This document shows positions 51,640 through 59,992 of a DNA stretch of 64,000 bases, piece by piece. Position 1 is the first letter of the stretch. Each line of letters opens with the position of its first letter. The notes beneath the pieces were generated by a model that was not told where the DNA came from, made no database searches, and was given only the letters and a program-made list of their open reading frames with translations. The stretch comes from Metaruminococcus_A sp050943475 (GTDB lineage: Bacteria; Bacillota; Clostridia; Oscillospirales; Ruminococcaceae). The stretch lies in NCBI GenBank assembly GCA_050943475.1, contig JBMNPF010000002.1, positions 186,001-250,000 of the forward strand. The letters run 5' to 3'. The position numbers and the translations under genes were made by a program.

Positions 51640-52077
51640 TTATTTGTCTTCACAACCACAGTCGCAGTGTTCTTCGCCACAGCAACAGTCCTCGATATCA
51701 TCGAGGTCAAATTCGAGATGCTCTCCGCAGTTCGGGCAGACCATTTCGCCCTCGTCAAGCATGCTCTCATCCAAACAGATGGTGTCGCCGCAGGTTGGGC
51801 AGACAACTTCATAATACTCTTCGTCAAAGTCATCATCGTCTGCTTCGTCGTCATCATCCTCATAGAAATCGTCTTCCAAATCGCCCAAATCCTCGTCGAT
51901 AATCGAGACAAGTTCTTCAAGCTCTCCCTGATTTTCTTCAAGGTCGGTAATAGCCATTGCAATTTCATCCAGTGTGTCGATAATTGCATCGAAAACCTTT
52001 GCTTCTTTGGAATCCTCGTCAAACGACAAGCCCTGTAACAAGCCGCGCAGATACGCTACCTTTTCTGCAATATTCAT
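51640..52077 (-). CDS. CD1247-type zinc-ribbon protein
   Basis: A 145-residue acidic protein. The N-terminal 60 residues match the CD1247 N-terminal type (KVAYLRGLLQGLSFDEDSKE, notably YLRGLLQGL). A highly acidic linker (DDFYEDDDDEADDDD) precedes a zinc-ribbon region (CPTCGD, CPNCGEHLEFDLDD) and a Cys-rich tail (CCCGEEHCDCGC). Function is unknown, but the ribbon and linker suggest a structural or regulatory role rather than an enzyme. It lies just before the efp gene in the opposite direction of reading (upstream gene efp). Confidence 0.85.
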   Translation of the reverse strand: MNIAEKVAYLRGLLQGLSFDEDSKEAKVFDAIIDTLDEIAMAITDLEENQGELEELVSIIDEDLGDLEDDFYEDDDDEADDDDFDEEYYEVVCPTCGDTICLDESMLDEGEMVCPNCGEHLEFDLDDIEDCCCGEEHCDCGCEDK

Positions 52078-52138
52078 GGACGTGCCCTCCTTATAATGAA
52101 GTTTTTAATAACCGGATTATTGGTCAAAACCGTAGAGG

Positions 52139-52696
52139 TTATGCACGCTCCATATACTCGCCGGTTCTGGTGTCAATACGAATGCGGTCACCCTGGTTGA
52201 TAAACAACGGCACACGAACTTCCGCACCGGTTTCAAGGGTTGCCGGTTTGGTGGCGTTGGTGGCAGTGTCGCCTTTAAAGCCCGGATCAGTCTCGGTGAC
52301 TTCCAGCTCGACAAAGTTCGGCGGCTCAATGCCGAATACATTGCCTTTATAGGACAGGATTTTACAAACCATGTTCTCCTTAACAAAGCGGAAACTGTCG
52401 CCAAGTTTGGACTCGTCAATCGGGATTAACTCGTAAGTCTCCGGATCCATAAAGTAATGCAGATTGCCGTCTGCATAGGAATACTCCATATCCTTACGTT
52501 CTACATAAGCATTTTCAAATTTCTCGGTCGGGTTGAAGGTACGCTCGGTCACAGCGCCGGAAATAACATTACGAATCTTGGTGCGGACAAACGCCGCGCC
52601 TTTTCCCGGTTTGACGTGCTGGAACTCAATTACCTGATAAACGTTTCCATCCATGTCAAAAGTGATACCGTTACGAAACTCGCCTGCTGATATCAT
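52139..52696 (-). CDS. efp: Translation elongation factor P
   Basis: Relieves ribosome stalling at polyproline. The 185-residue protein has the KOW-like N-terminal domain with FQHVKPGKGAAFVRTK (loop lysine region PGKGAA), then two OB domains with VVEL-type strands and the C-terminal signature-like INQGDRIRIDTRTGEY. Length is standard. GGAGG precedes the ATG. It lies between the M24 peptidase and the zinc-ribbon gene, the usual clostridial arrangement of pepP-efp. Confidence 0.97.
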   Translation of the reverse strand: MISAGEFRNGITFDMDGNVYQVIEFQHVKPGKGAAFVRTKIRNVISGAVTERTFNPTEKFENAYVERKDMEYSYADGNLHYFMDPETYELIPIDESKLGDSFRFVKENMVCKILSYKGNVFGIEPPNFVELEVTETDPGFKGDTATNATKPATLETGAEVRVPLFINQGDRIRIDTRTGEYMERA

Positions 52697-52770
52697 AAAT
52701 AAACCTCCGTCATTCTTTCATACTTTATAGTCTTATTTTATACGAAAACGCCAATAATTACAAGTATTAA

Positions 52771-53844
52771 TTACAGGCAAATAAGCTCTTTTGGACTTTT
52801 TGTGAAATTTCGATAACCGTCTGGTGCAACTACTATCACATCTTCGATACGCACACCAAATTTTCCAGGCAAATAGATCCCTGGTTCCACCGAAATAACC
52901 ATGCCTGGAGCAAGCGCTGTCGTATCGCTCAGATTAAAGGCCGGCATTTCATGAATTTCAACCCCAAGGCTATGCCCAAGCCCGTGGCCGAAGCAGCCCT
53001 CAAAACCAGCCTCTGCAATAAAGCTGCGTGCAACTGCATCCACTTCTTTACAAACAACGCCGGGGCGAATAACTTCCATTGCGCGACGTTGCGCCTCCAA
53101 TACTGTGTAATACACCTGCTTCTGCTCTTCACTGATCGCTCCCACAGCGACAGTACGGGTCATATCGCTCATATATCCCCCAAGCATAGCGCCAAAGTCC
53201 ATTGTAATAAAATCGCCGGATTCTACCACTTTATCGGTCGGTGTACCGTGCGGCATAGAGGAATTGGCACCGGATACAACGATCGTATCAAAGGCAAAGC
53301 CATCTGCTCCCAACGATTTCATTTCAAATTCCAGCTGAGCTGCGATCTGCTTTTCAGTGACACCGGGTTTAATATATGCACAAATCCGTGTAAAAGCAGC
53401 GTCGGTAATGTTCTGCGCTTTTTGCATTTGTGCAATCTCTTCCTCTGTTTTCACACCGCGCATTTTTAAAAGCGCTTGGTCGAAATCGTCTGAAGCGACC
53501 AGTTCAATCCCCGGTAGCAGCTGCCGGTAACGGTTGAATTCACGCAGTGTCATATAGGAACTTTCAACTGCCATCGTTTTAATTGCATGCTGTTTCGCAT
53601 ACTCCTGAAGCTGACGGGAAAGAGATGTCAACAGTTCCACCCTACATCCGCTAATTTGTTTTTGCGCTTTTTCAATGTAACGGGAATCCACCAAAAACAA
53701 TGCTTCTTCAGAGGTAATCAGCAAAACACCGGCTGAGGAGTGAAATTGAAGCAGGTATTGGCGGTTGCATGCAGAGGTAACAAGCGCTGCATCAACGCCG
53801 TCCGGCAGCAAAGACACCGCCTTTTGAAGTTGAAATTCTGCCAT
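52771..53844 (-). CDS. M24 family Xaa-Pro peptidase
   Basis: A 357-residue aminopeptidase P/prolidase. The N-terminal creatinase-like domain (about 1-125) precedes a pita-bread metallopeptidase domain. The metal ligands are seen in MDFGAMLGGYMSDMTRT (two Asp), HGLGHSLGVEIHE (His), ISVEPGIYLPG (Glu) and VRIEDVIV (Glu). It cleaves peptides with proline in second place. AAGGAAG precedes the ATG. It follows aroQ and precedes efp. Confidence 0.94.
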   Translation of the reverse strand: MAEFQLQKAVSLLPDGVDAALVTSACNRQYLLQFHSSAGVLLITSEEALFLVDSRYIEKAQKQISGCRVELLTSLSRQLQEYAKQHAIKTMAVESSYMTLREFNRYRQLLPGIELVASDDFDQALLKMRGVKTEEEIAQMQKAQNITDAAFTRICAYIKPGVTEKQIAAQLEFEMKSLGADGFAFDTIVVSGANSSMPHGTPTDKVVESGDFITMDFGAMLGGYMSDMTRTVAVGAISEEQKQVYYTVLEAQRRAMEVIRPGVVCKEVDAVARSFIAEAGFEGCFGHGLGHSLGVEIHEMPAFNLSDTTALAPGMVISVEPGIYLPGKFGVRIEDVIVVAPDGYRNFTKSPKELICL

Positions 53845-53862
53845 AATAACCGCTTCCTTTCT

Positions 53863-54297
53863 TTACAGCAAAGGTTTAATGCCGTCCAGCGCCAACAGGT
53901 AACTATATTTGCCGAAACCGGCAATCTGACCGACACAAACCGGCGCAATGACCGAATGATGGCGGAACTCCTCCCTGCCGTGGATGTTGGAAAGATGCAC
54001 CTCAATGCAGGGAATTTTAAGCAGCGCAATCGCATCGCGAATGGCATAACTGTAATGCGTATAAGCGCCGGCGTTGATGATAACCCCATCACACTGGCTG
54101 CGGATTTCATGAATTTTATCAATAATAGCGCCTTCGTGATTGGACTGAAAGGTTTCACATTCCAGTGAAAGCTCGTTTGCATGCGCAACGATGAGCCTGT
54201 TGATGTCTGCAAGCGTCTCTTTTCCATAAATATTGGTTTCACGTTCACCAGTCATATTGATATTTGGCCCATGAATCACCATTACTTTCTTCTTCAT
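53863..54297 (-). CDS. aroQ: 3-dehydroquinate dehydratase, type II
   Basis: Third step of the shikimate pathway. The 144-residue dodecameric enzyme has VIHGPNINMTGERE (active site Asn), the catalytic tyrosine region in TNIYGKETL, GVIINAGAYTHYSYA and the histidine segment CIEVHLSNIHGREEFR. A GTG at 54303 opens the frame, but ATG 54297 has GGGGAG at 8 bases and matches the family start. It follows the TIM-barrel gene by two bases. Confidence 0.95.
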   Translation of the reverse strand: MKKKVMVIHGPNINMTGERETNIYGKETLADINRLIVAHANELSLECETFQSNHEGAIIDKIHEIRSQCDGVIINAGAYTHYSYAIRDAIALLKIPCIEVHLSNIHGREEFRHHSVIAPVCVGQIAGFGKYSYLLALDGIKPLL

Positions 54298-54299
54298 TG

Positions 54300-55175
54300 T
54301 CACTGCTCCCCTTCGTCTTTGTCCAGATAGTTCTGGTACATCTGCATCATGGTTCTTGCGTCCTCCGCCTGCGTTCCAGCGGATTCACAAATGAATACCG
54401 GGGAAAGATTTTTCTTTGCCACAAGCTCTGCAAGCGGTTCAAAATCCGGCCCGTAGATGGTATCCTCAAAAGTGAGGTGCATTTTTTCTCCGCCGTTGTC
54501 GGTATACTGAATCTTGCTGAAATGAGAATGAAATGCTTTCAGACGATCAAAACCCAAACGGTTTTCAATGGTGTCAAGAATCTGGGCAAAGCTCTCCTTA
54601 GAATTGACCTGCCCAAGTGTGCGTGCGTTTAAATGCCCAAAATCAATGCAGGGAATCAAACGTTCATCAAGCTCACACAGGCTCATAACCTCGTCCAGGT
54701 TGCCCAGCTGGTTGATTTTGCCCATTGTTTCCGGGCAGAAAGTAATATCGCCATAACCCTGTTCATCCATTGCGGCAAGACAGCGTTTAACAGTATCACA
54801 CGCCAGCGCCAGTGCCTCCTCGCGGGTCATTTTCCCACAGGAACCGGAATGAACAATGAGTCGCGTCGCACCGAGCAGCCTTGCAGCAGCGGCACTTTGC
54901 AGTACATAATCAATGCTTTTATCCCGTTTTTCCGGTTCTACGCTGGAAAGCGAAATATAGTACGGGGTGTGCAGCGACATACGGATTCCTTTTTCTTCCG
55001 CATTTTTTCGCAGCATTTCCGCAGATTTTGCATTAACCCGTACACCGCGCCCACACTGATACTCATAGGCGTTTAACCCAAACTTTTCAAGGTATTCCGG
55101 CATTTGTTCCTGGCTTTTATAACCCATTTCACCAAAACTCTGGGAGCTGCCGGCCGGGCCAAAATATGCACTCAT
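54300..55175 (-). CDS. AP-endonuclease-2-like TIM-barrel protein (Nfo-related)
   Basis: A 291-residue TIM-barrel protein of the endonuclease IV (AP endonuclease family 2) type, with ISLSSVEPEKRDKSID near the N-terminus, LIVHSGSCG, TFCPETMGKINQLG, IDFGHLNAR and AFHSHFSKI carrying the His, Glu and Asp residues that bind zinc in the family. It may repair abasic sites, but related barrels include sugar isomerases. It overlaps yqeG by four bases (ATGA) and leads into aroQ. Confidence 0.82.
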   Translation of the reverse strand: MSAYFGPAGSSQSFGEMGYKSQEQMPEYLEKFGLNAYEYQCGRGVRVNAKSAEMLRKNAEEKGIRMSLHTPYYISLSSVEPEKRDKSIDYVLQSAAAARLLGATRLIVHSGSCGKMTREEALALACDTVKRCLAAMDEQGYGDITFCPETMGKINQLGNLDEVMSLCELDERLIPCIDFGHLNARTLGQVNSKESFAQILDTIENRLGFDRLKAFHSHFSKIQYTDNGGEKMHLTFEDTIYGPDFEPLAELVAKKNLSPVFICESAGTQAEDARTMMQMYQNYLDKDEGEQ

Positions 55176-55675
55176 TTTTTCACCTCTTTCTCACGATAAC
55201 GGGCAATGTATTTCTGTTCCCAGCGGCGTTTCCAACGGAAAAAGCGACTGGTTTCCAACTCAAATGGCTCCACCAAAATAGTCAGGATGCGCTGGAGGTT
55301 TCCGCCAATGACATCCGTCATAATCTGGTCACCAATCATCGCGGTGGATTTACGGGCGGCACCCATTTTCCGGCGAGCTTTGCGAATGCCATATCCAAGC
55401 GGCTTGCACCCCATGCAGACATAAGGAAGCCCCAGCTTTTCCGCAAATGGCGCCACCCGCTGTTTTGTATTATTGGATACAATTATCATAGAAATACCAG
55501 CTTTCTGCATAACCTGTATCCATTCCGGAACGCCGTTTGCTGGCTCCGGTTTTCCATAAACTGCAAGTGTATTGTCCACATCCAGCAAAACGACTGAAAT
55601 CCCTTTTTGAATTAAAAACTCCGGCGTAACGTCCAATATGGACGAAACAATGTAATCCGGCATAAAAACCGACAT
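55172..55675 (-). CDS. yqeG: YqeG family HAD-type phosphatase
   Basis: A 167-residue HAD-IIIA phosphatase. The nucleophile motif is LLDVDNTLAVYG, the second motif IIVSNNTKQRV, and the last MIGDQIMTDVIGGN. Length and motifs match YqeG, often found with yqeH and aroE in Firmicutes; those genes are absent here and it instead leads a TIM-barrel and aroQ. AGGGAGG precedes the ATG. The substrate is unproven. Confidence 0.92.
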   Translation of the reverse strand: MSVFMPDYIVSSILDVTPEFLIQKGISVVLLDVDNTLAVYGKPEPANGVPEWIQVMQKAGISMIIVSNNTKQRVAPFAEKLGLPYVCMGCKPLGYGIRKARRKMGAARKSTAMIGDQIMTDVIGGNLQRILTILVEPFELETSRFFRWKRRWEQKYIARYREKEVKK

Positions 55676-55704
55676 GTAAGCCTCCCTTTGGCTTTTAATA
55701 TAAC

Positions 55705-55736
55705 AAAAAAGCGAGCAGCAGAGCGCTCGCTTTTTT
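55705..55736. terminator. Terminator of rpsU
   Basis: AAAAAAGCGAGC and GCTCGCTTTTTT enclose an eight-base loop, just after the rpsU stop codon. Confidence 0.9.
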
Positions 55737-55750
55737 GCAATTAAGTAATT

Positions 55751-55927
55751 TTACTTGAACTTACGCTTACGTGCAGCTTCCGATTTCTTCTTACGCTTTA
55801 CAGAAGGTTTCTCGTAATGCTCCCGCTTCCGAACCTCGGCCAAAACGCCTGATTTTGCACAAGACCGTTTAAATCTTCTCAAAGCGCTGTCCAAAGACTC
55901 GTTGTCTTTTACTCTGATTTCTGACAC
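55751..55927 (-). CDS. rpsU: Ribosomal protein bS21
   Basis: A 58-residue 30S protein translated from GTG 55927. It reads SEIRVKDNESLDSALRRFKR at the N-terminus, then CAKSGVLAEVRKREHYEKPS, and ends in a strongly basic KRKFK tail. Shine-Dalgarno GGGAGGG lies 9 bases upstream. It is a single-gene unit with a perfect sigma-A promoter and a strong terminator. Confidence 0.97.
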   Translation of the reverse strand: MSEIRVKDNESLDSALRRFKRSCAKSGVLAEVRKREHYEKPSVKRKKKSEAARKRKFK

Positions 55928-55984
55928 TCTCTATTCCCTCCCTTTGCCCCAAAGGCAGAGGTTAAAAGCAAAATTTATGAACTT

Positions 55985-56014
55985 ATTATACTACGGATTG
56001 CTGGCCTCTGTCAA
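55985..56014 (-). promoter_or_regulatory. Promoter of rpsU
   Basis: On the minus strand a perfect TTGACA (56014-56009), an 18-base spacer and a perfect TATAAT (55990-55985) lie about 60 bases before the rpsU start. Confidence 0.88.
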
Positions 56015-56041
56015 GACCTAAAATACAAGATGCAGTATCTC

Positions 56042-58447
56042 TTATTTTACAACCAAATTAACCAGCTTTCCGGGTACATAAATTTCTTTTACGAGATTTT
56101 TGCCGGCAATGGTCTCGCGGACATGCTCTTCCTCTTTTGCCGCAGAGATTGCGTCATCTTTGCTAATGTCAGCCGCCACTTGAATTTTACCGCGCAGCTT
56201 ACCATTGACCTGTACCACAAGTTCAATGGTGGCTTCCACACACTCTGCCTCATCGAACTCCGGCCAATCACAACCAGAAAGCATTCCCTCAAACCCAAGC
56301 AATTCATAGAGTTCTTCGGTAATATGCGGTGCAAATGGGTTGAGCAGAATGAGCAGTGTCTTGAATTCTGCACGGTTAATCGAGCCGACCGCCGCAATTT
56401 CATTGAGTAAGCTCATCATTGCAGCAATAGCAGTATTAAACTTCAGGTTTTCAATATCCTCGGTTACCTTTTTAATGGTTTTGTGTATAGGAGCACGCAG
56501 CTCATCACGGTAGGTGTTTCCATCGACGATATTGTCCTGTAACGCCCAAATGCGGTCTAAGAAGCGTTTGCAGCCCTTAATGCTGGCGGAACTCCACGGC
56601 GCACTCTTTTCAAAGTCACCGATGAACATTTCATACAGACGCATGGTATCGGCACCATATTCCTTGACAATATCATCTGGGTTAACGACGTTACCGCGGG
56701 ATTTACTCATTTTTTCGCCGTTTTCGCCCAGAATCATGCCATGGCTGGTACGCTTGGCATAGGGCTCTTTGGAGCTGACAACACCAATATCATACAAGAA
56801 CTTATGCCAGAAACGGGAGTACAGCAAATGGAGCGTTGTATGTTCCATACCGCCGTTGTACCAATCAACCGGAAGCCAGTAATCCAATGCCTCTTTGGAA
56901 GCAAGAGCATTTGGATTATGCGGATCGCAATAACGCAGGAAATACCAGGAAGAACCAGCCCATTGGGGCATGGTATCGGTTTCGCGTTTTGCCGGGCCGC
57001 CGCAGTGTGGACAGGTCGTATTGACAAAGCTGTCCATTTTGGAGAGCGGAGATTCACCGTCATCCGTTGGCTCAAAGGATTCGATCTCCGGCAACCGAAG
57101 CGGCAGTTCACTTTCCGGAATGGGCACATAGCCGCACTTTTCACAATAGACAATCGGGATAGGTTCTCCCCAAAAACGCTGGCGGGAAAAGACCCAGTCG
57201 CGCAATTTAAAGTTAACTTTCGGGTGCCCTTTTTTGTTTTCCTCCAGCCAGGAAATAATTTTTTTCTTGGCCTCCTCCACCGAGAGACCGTTGAGCATAC
57301 CAGAATTGACCATTGTGCCGGTTGCACAATCGGTAAACGCTTCTTTCGAGACATCGCCGCCCGCAACAACCTCAATAATTGGCAGATTAAAGGCTTTGGC
57401 AAAATCGTAGTCGCGAGTGTCGTGCGCCGGCACCGCCATAATCGCGCCGGTGCCGTAGGTCATTAATACATAATCCGAAATAAAAATCGGGATTTCGGTG
57501 TTGTTCACCGGATTGACGGCGCGTACTCCTTCCAGCTTGACACCGGTTTTCTCTTTGACAATTTCGGTGCGTTCAAAGTCCGATTTACGAGCAGAAGCCG
57601 CCTGATAATCCCGGACGGCATCCATGTTTTGAATCCGTTCCGCCCACTGCTCAATCAGCGGATGTTCCGGAGAAATTACCATGTAGGTGGCACCGAAAAG
57701 CGTATCCGGGCGGGTGGTGTAAACGGTGAGGACATCTCCTGCCGTCGTATCAAACGCAACCTCTGCGCCGGTGGAACGGCCAATCCAGTTTTTCTGGGAA
57801 ATTTTGACGCGTTCAATATAATCTACATCGTCCAAATCGTCGATAAGGCGCTGCGCATATTCGGTAATTTTCAGCATCCACTGGGATTTTACCTTGTGTA
57901 CCACTTCTCCGCCACAGCGTTCGCAGACACCGTTGACAACTTCTTCGTTTGCCAGTACGCATTTACAGGAAGTACACCAGTTGACCGACATTTCTTTTTT
58001 ATAGGCCAATCCCTTTTTAAAGAGCTGGAGGAAAATCCACTGGGTCCATTTGTAATAATCCGGATCGGTTGTATTGATTTCCCTTGTCCAGTCAAAGGAC
58101 AGGCCAAGCGACATCAACTGTTCTTTAAAATGCGCTACATTCTGCTTGGTGACAATTTCCGGATGGATCTTATTCTTGATGGCATAGTTTTCGGTCGGCA
58201 GACCGAAAGCATCCCATCCCATTGGATAAAGGACATTATATCCTTCCAAACGCCGTTTGCGCGCAACGATGTCAAGCGCCGTATAAGAACGCGGATGGCC
58301 TACATGCAGACCCTGTCCGGATGGGTACGGGAACTCAACCAACGCATAATATTTGGGCAGCGTATAATCATCTTTAGCAGCAAAAACATTTTTGTCCTGC
58401 CAGATTTTCTGCCATTTTTTTTCGACCTGTTCAAAATCGTATCTCAC
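56042..58447 (-). CDS. leuS: Leucyl-tRNA synthetase
   Basis: Class I synthetase of 801 residues, normal for bacteria. It shows the HIGH-type motif HVGHPRSYT (about residues 47-55), the zinc-like cysteine pairs CTSCKC and CERCGG in the insertion, the editing-domain region YGTGAIMAVPAHDTRDYDFA and the KMSKS loop GEKMSKSRGN. The start is GTG 58447, immediately after the rsfS stop (TAAGTG), so translation is probably coupled. No terminator separates its end from the rpsU promoter at 56014. Confidence 0.97.
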   Translation of the reverse strand: MRYDFEQVEKKWQKIWQDKNVFAAKDDYTLPKYYALVEFPYPSGQGLHVGHPRSYTALDIVARKRRLEGYNVLYPMGWDAFGLPTENYAIKNKIHPEIVTKQNVAHFKEQLMSLGLSFDWTREINTTDPDYYKWTQWIFLQLFKKGLAYKKEMSVNWCTSCKCVLANEEVVNGVCERCGGEVVHKVKSQWMLKITEYAQRLIDDLDDVDYIERVKISQKNWIGRSTGAEVAFDTTAGDVLTVYTTRPDTLFGATYMVISPEHPLIEQWAERIQNMDAVRDYQAASARKSDFERTEIVKEKTGVKLEGVRAVNPVNNTEIPIFISDYVLMTYGTGAIMAVPAHDTRDYDFAKAFNLPIIEVVAGGDVSKEAFTDCATGTMVNSGMLNGLSVEEAKKKIISWLEENKKGHPKVNFKLRDWVFSRQRFWGEPIPIVYCEKCGYVPIPESELPLRLPEIESFEPTDDGESPLSKMDSFVNTTCPHCGGPAKRETDTMPQWAGSSWYFLRYCDPHNPNALASKEALDYWLPVDWYNGGMEHTTLHLLYSRFWHKFLYDIGVVSSKEPYAKRTSHGMILGENGEKMSKSRGNVVNPDDIVKEYGADTMRLYEMFIGDFEKSAPWSSASIKGCKRFLDRIWALQDNIVDGNTYRDELRAPIHKTIKKVTEDIENLKFNTAIAAMMSLLNEIAAVGSINRAEFKTLLILLNPFAPHITEELYELLGFEGMLSGCDWPEFDEAECVEATIELVVQVNGKLRGKIQVAADISKDDAISAAKEEEHVRETIAGKNLVKEIYVPGKLVNLVVK

Positions 58448-58816
58448 TTACTTTTCCCCCTGCTCCGCTATGATGTTTTCAATCTCTACATTCTCTGCGT
58501 CCGCCCACATCCGTTCCAGGTCGTAATACTCTCTTGCGTCCTTTAAAAAAACGTGGACAATAACGTCATGATAATCCAATACAATCCAGTTATTGGAGTG
58601 GTAGCCCTCAATAAAGGAAGGCTGTAGACCCATTTGAGAAAGCTGGTAATCCACCTCATCCACCAAAGATTTTACCTGTGTTGTCGAGGTAGCGCCCGCA
58701 ATAACAAAATAGTCAGCAAGAATGGTGAGATCGCGGATTTTTAAAAGACGAATATCATCCGCCTTTTTCTTATCAAGAATTCGTACAATTTTTTGGGAAA
58801 GTTCTAAGGACGTCAT
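58448..58816 (-). CDS. rsfS: Ribosome silencing factor RsfS
   Basis: Binds L14 (uL14) and blocks subunit joining in starvation. The 122-residue protein has ADDIRLLKIRDLTILADYFVIA (in part), GYHSNNWIVLDYHDVIVHVF (in part) and the C-terminal DLERMWADA. A long frame runs upstream, but ATG 58816 has AAAGGG at 7 bases and matches the family start. It lies 13 bases after LCP1. Confidence 0.95.
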   Translation of the reverse strand: MTSLELSQKIVRILDKKKADDIRLLKIRDLTILADYFVIAGATSTTQVKSLVDEVDYQLSQMGLQPSFIEGYHSNNWIVLDYHDVIVHVFLKDAREYYDLERMWADAENVEIENIIAEQGEK

Positions 58817-58829
58817 CGAAAAACCCTTT

Positions 58830-59960
58830 CTATGCGGCGCTGTCAGAAGCGCTTGAATTACTACTGCTTTGGCTGGAGCTGCTCTGCCCGGAATCACCAC
58901 CGACAATTTCACCGAGAACCCCCTGATTTCCATCAAGATAGGTGGTCTGATTGTACATCTCCACACATTCAAGTTCTTCGGCAGCAACTTCAGCAGAATA
59001 GGGGCGGAAACTCTCGTTAAGAAGATCGGCAGTCGCCTGCAAATGAACGCTATACAGGGCATAGGCAGGCGGAATCCCTTCTCCAGGCAGCAAATGCATA
59101 ACAACATGATCCATCGAAAGACCGTTCACAACGCCCAAAAAGCCCATCATTTGATTTGGGGTAAGATCGGTCGAAACATAATTGAGCAGCGTAGGAACCA
59201 AGCCGAGCAATTCTGTTTTGGAAAGCTCCAACAATTGTTCCATCATAGCAGCTATAAAAAGCCGCTGAATCTGCAGACGGGAAATATCGCCAAGCGCGTA
59301 GTTGCCGGTCGAACTCCCCGCTGCTCCGCGATGACGTACAATCACCTCTGCGTGGGCACCGTCCAGCGTTTGCAAACCTTTTTTAACGGTCAGACCACCG
59401 CCCCAGTCATAGTCATAGGGGACGTCCATTGTAACGCCGCCGATGGCGTCGACCAAATCCTTAAAACCATCCATTTTAATGGTGGCATAGTGGTCAACCG
59501 GGAGTTTAAACAGACGGTTGATTTCACTGGCAAGACCCTGAACACCGCCGTTTTCTTTTCGGCCATACACAGCGTTGATTTTATTGGTAGAGGTGTTCTC
59601 CACATAGGTATCACGCGGGATTTGCAAAATATCCACCTTACCTGCTTTGATATCAAAAGTTACATACATAATAAGGTCTGTGCGTTCGCCAAGTCCCCGG
59701 CCTTCTTCATCATCAATACCGCAAATCAAAAAACTAACGACATCCTCTTTAATCTCTTCTTCCGTCTGTATTTCAGAGCTGATATCGCCCTCCCCACCCT
59801 GAAACAGCTTACTGTTGAGCAAAATCATGGCGGTAATAACCAATGTGCACACTATAATTACAACAATGCACAGAGCAATTAACAATTTTTTCTTTAAGGG
59901 CATTTTTTTCTTTTGGCGTCCGGAGGAAATATCCTCAAACTGGCCTTTGTTTTTTGGCAT
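58830..59960 (-). CDS. LytR-CpsA-Psr family protein, copy 1
   Basis: Membrane-anchored enzyme that probably attaches wall teichoic or other anionic glycopolymers to peptidoglycan. The 376-residue protein has a basic N-terminal cytosolic tail, one transmembrane helix (LLIALCIVVIIVCTLVITAMIL, about residues 24-46), then the LCP domain with ICGIDDEEGRGLGERTD, IPRDTYV and a KMDGFKDLVDAIGG segment. The C-terminus is a Ser-rich tail (QSSSSQSSSNSSASDSAA). It is next to a close paralogue, 32 bases away. The substrate is not shown. Confidence 0.92.
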   Translation of the reverse strand: MPKNKGQFEDISSGRQKKKMPLKKKLLIALCIVVIIVCTLVITAMILLNSKLFQGGEGDISSEIQTEEEIKEDVVSFLICGIDDEEGRGLGERTDLIMYVTFDIKAGKVDILQIPRDTYVENTSTNKINAVYGRKENGGVQGLASEINRLFKLPVDHYATIKMDGFKDLVDAIGGVTMDVPYDYDWGGGLTVKKGLQTLDGAHAEVIVRHRGAAGSSTGNYALGDISRLQIQRLFIAAMMEQLLELSKTELLGLVPTLLNYVSTDLTPNQMMGFLGVVNGLSMDHVVMHLLPGEGIPPAYALYSVHLQATADLLNESFRPYSAEVAAEELECVEMYNQTTYLDGNQGVLGEIVGGDSGQSSSSQSSSNSSASDSAA

Positions 59961-59992
59961 ATTGCGCCTCCAAATGTAACGACAGTTTGTTC

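Noticed and set aside
57629..58546. 305-codon open frame on the plus strand
   Set aside because: Antisense shadow of leuS and rsfS.
58869..59882. 337-codon open frame on the plus strand
   Set aside because: Antisense shadow of the LCP copy 1 gene, with no family features.
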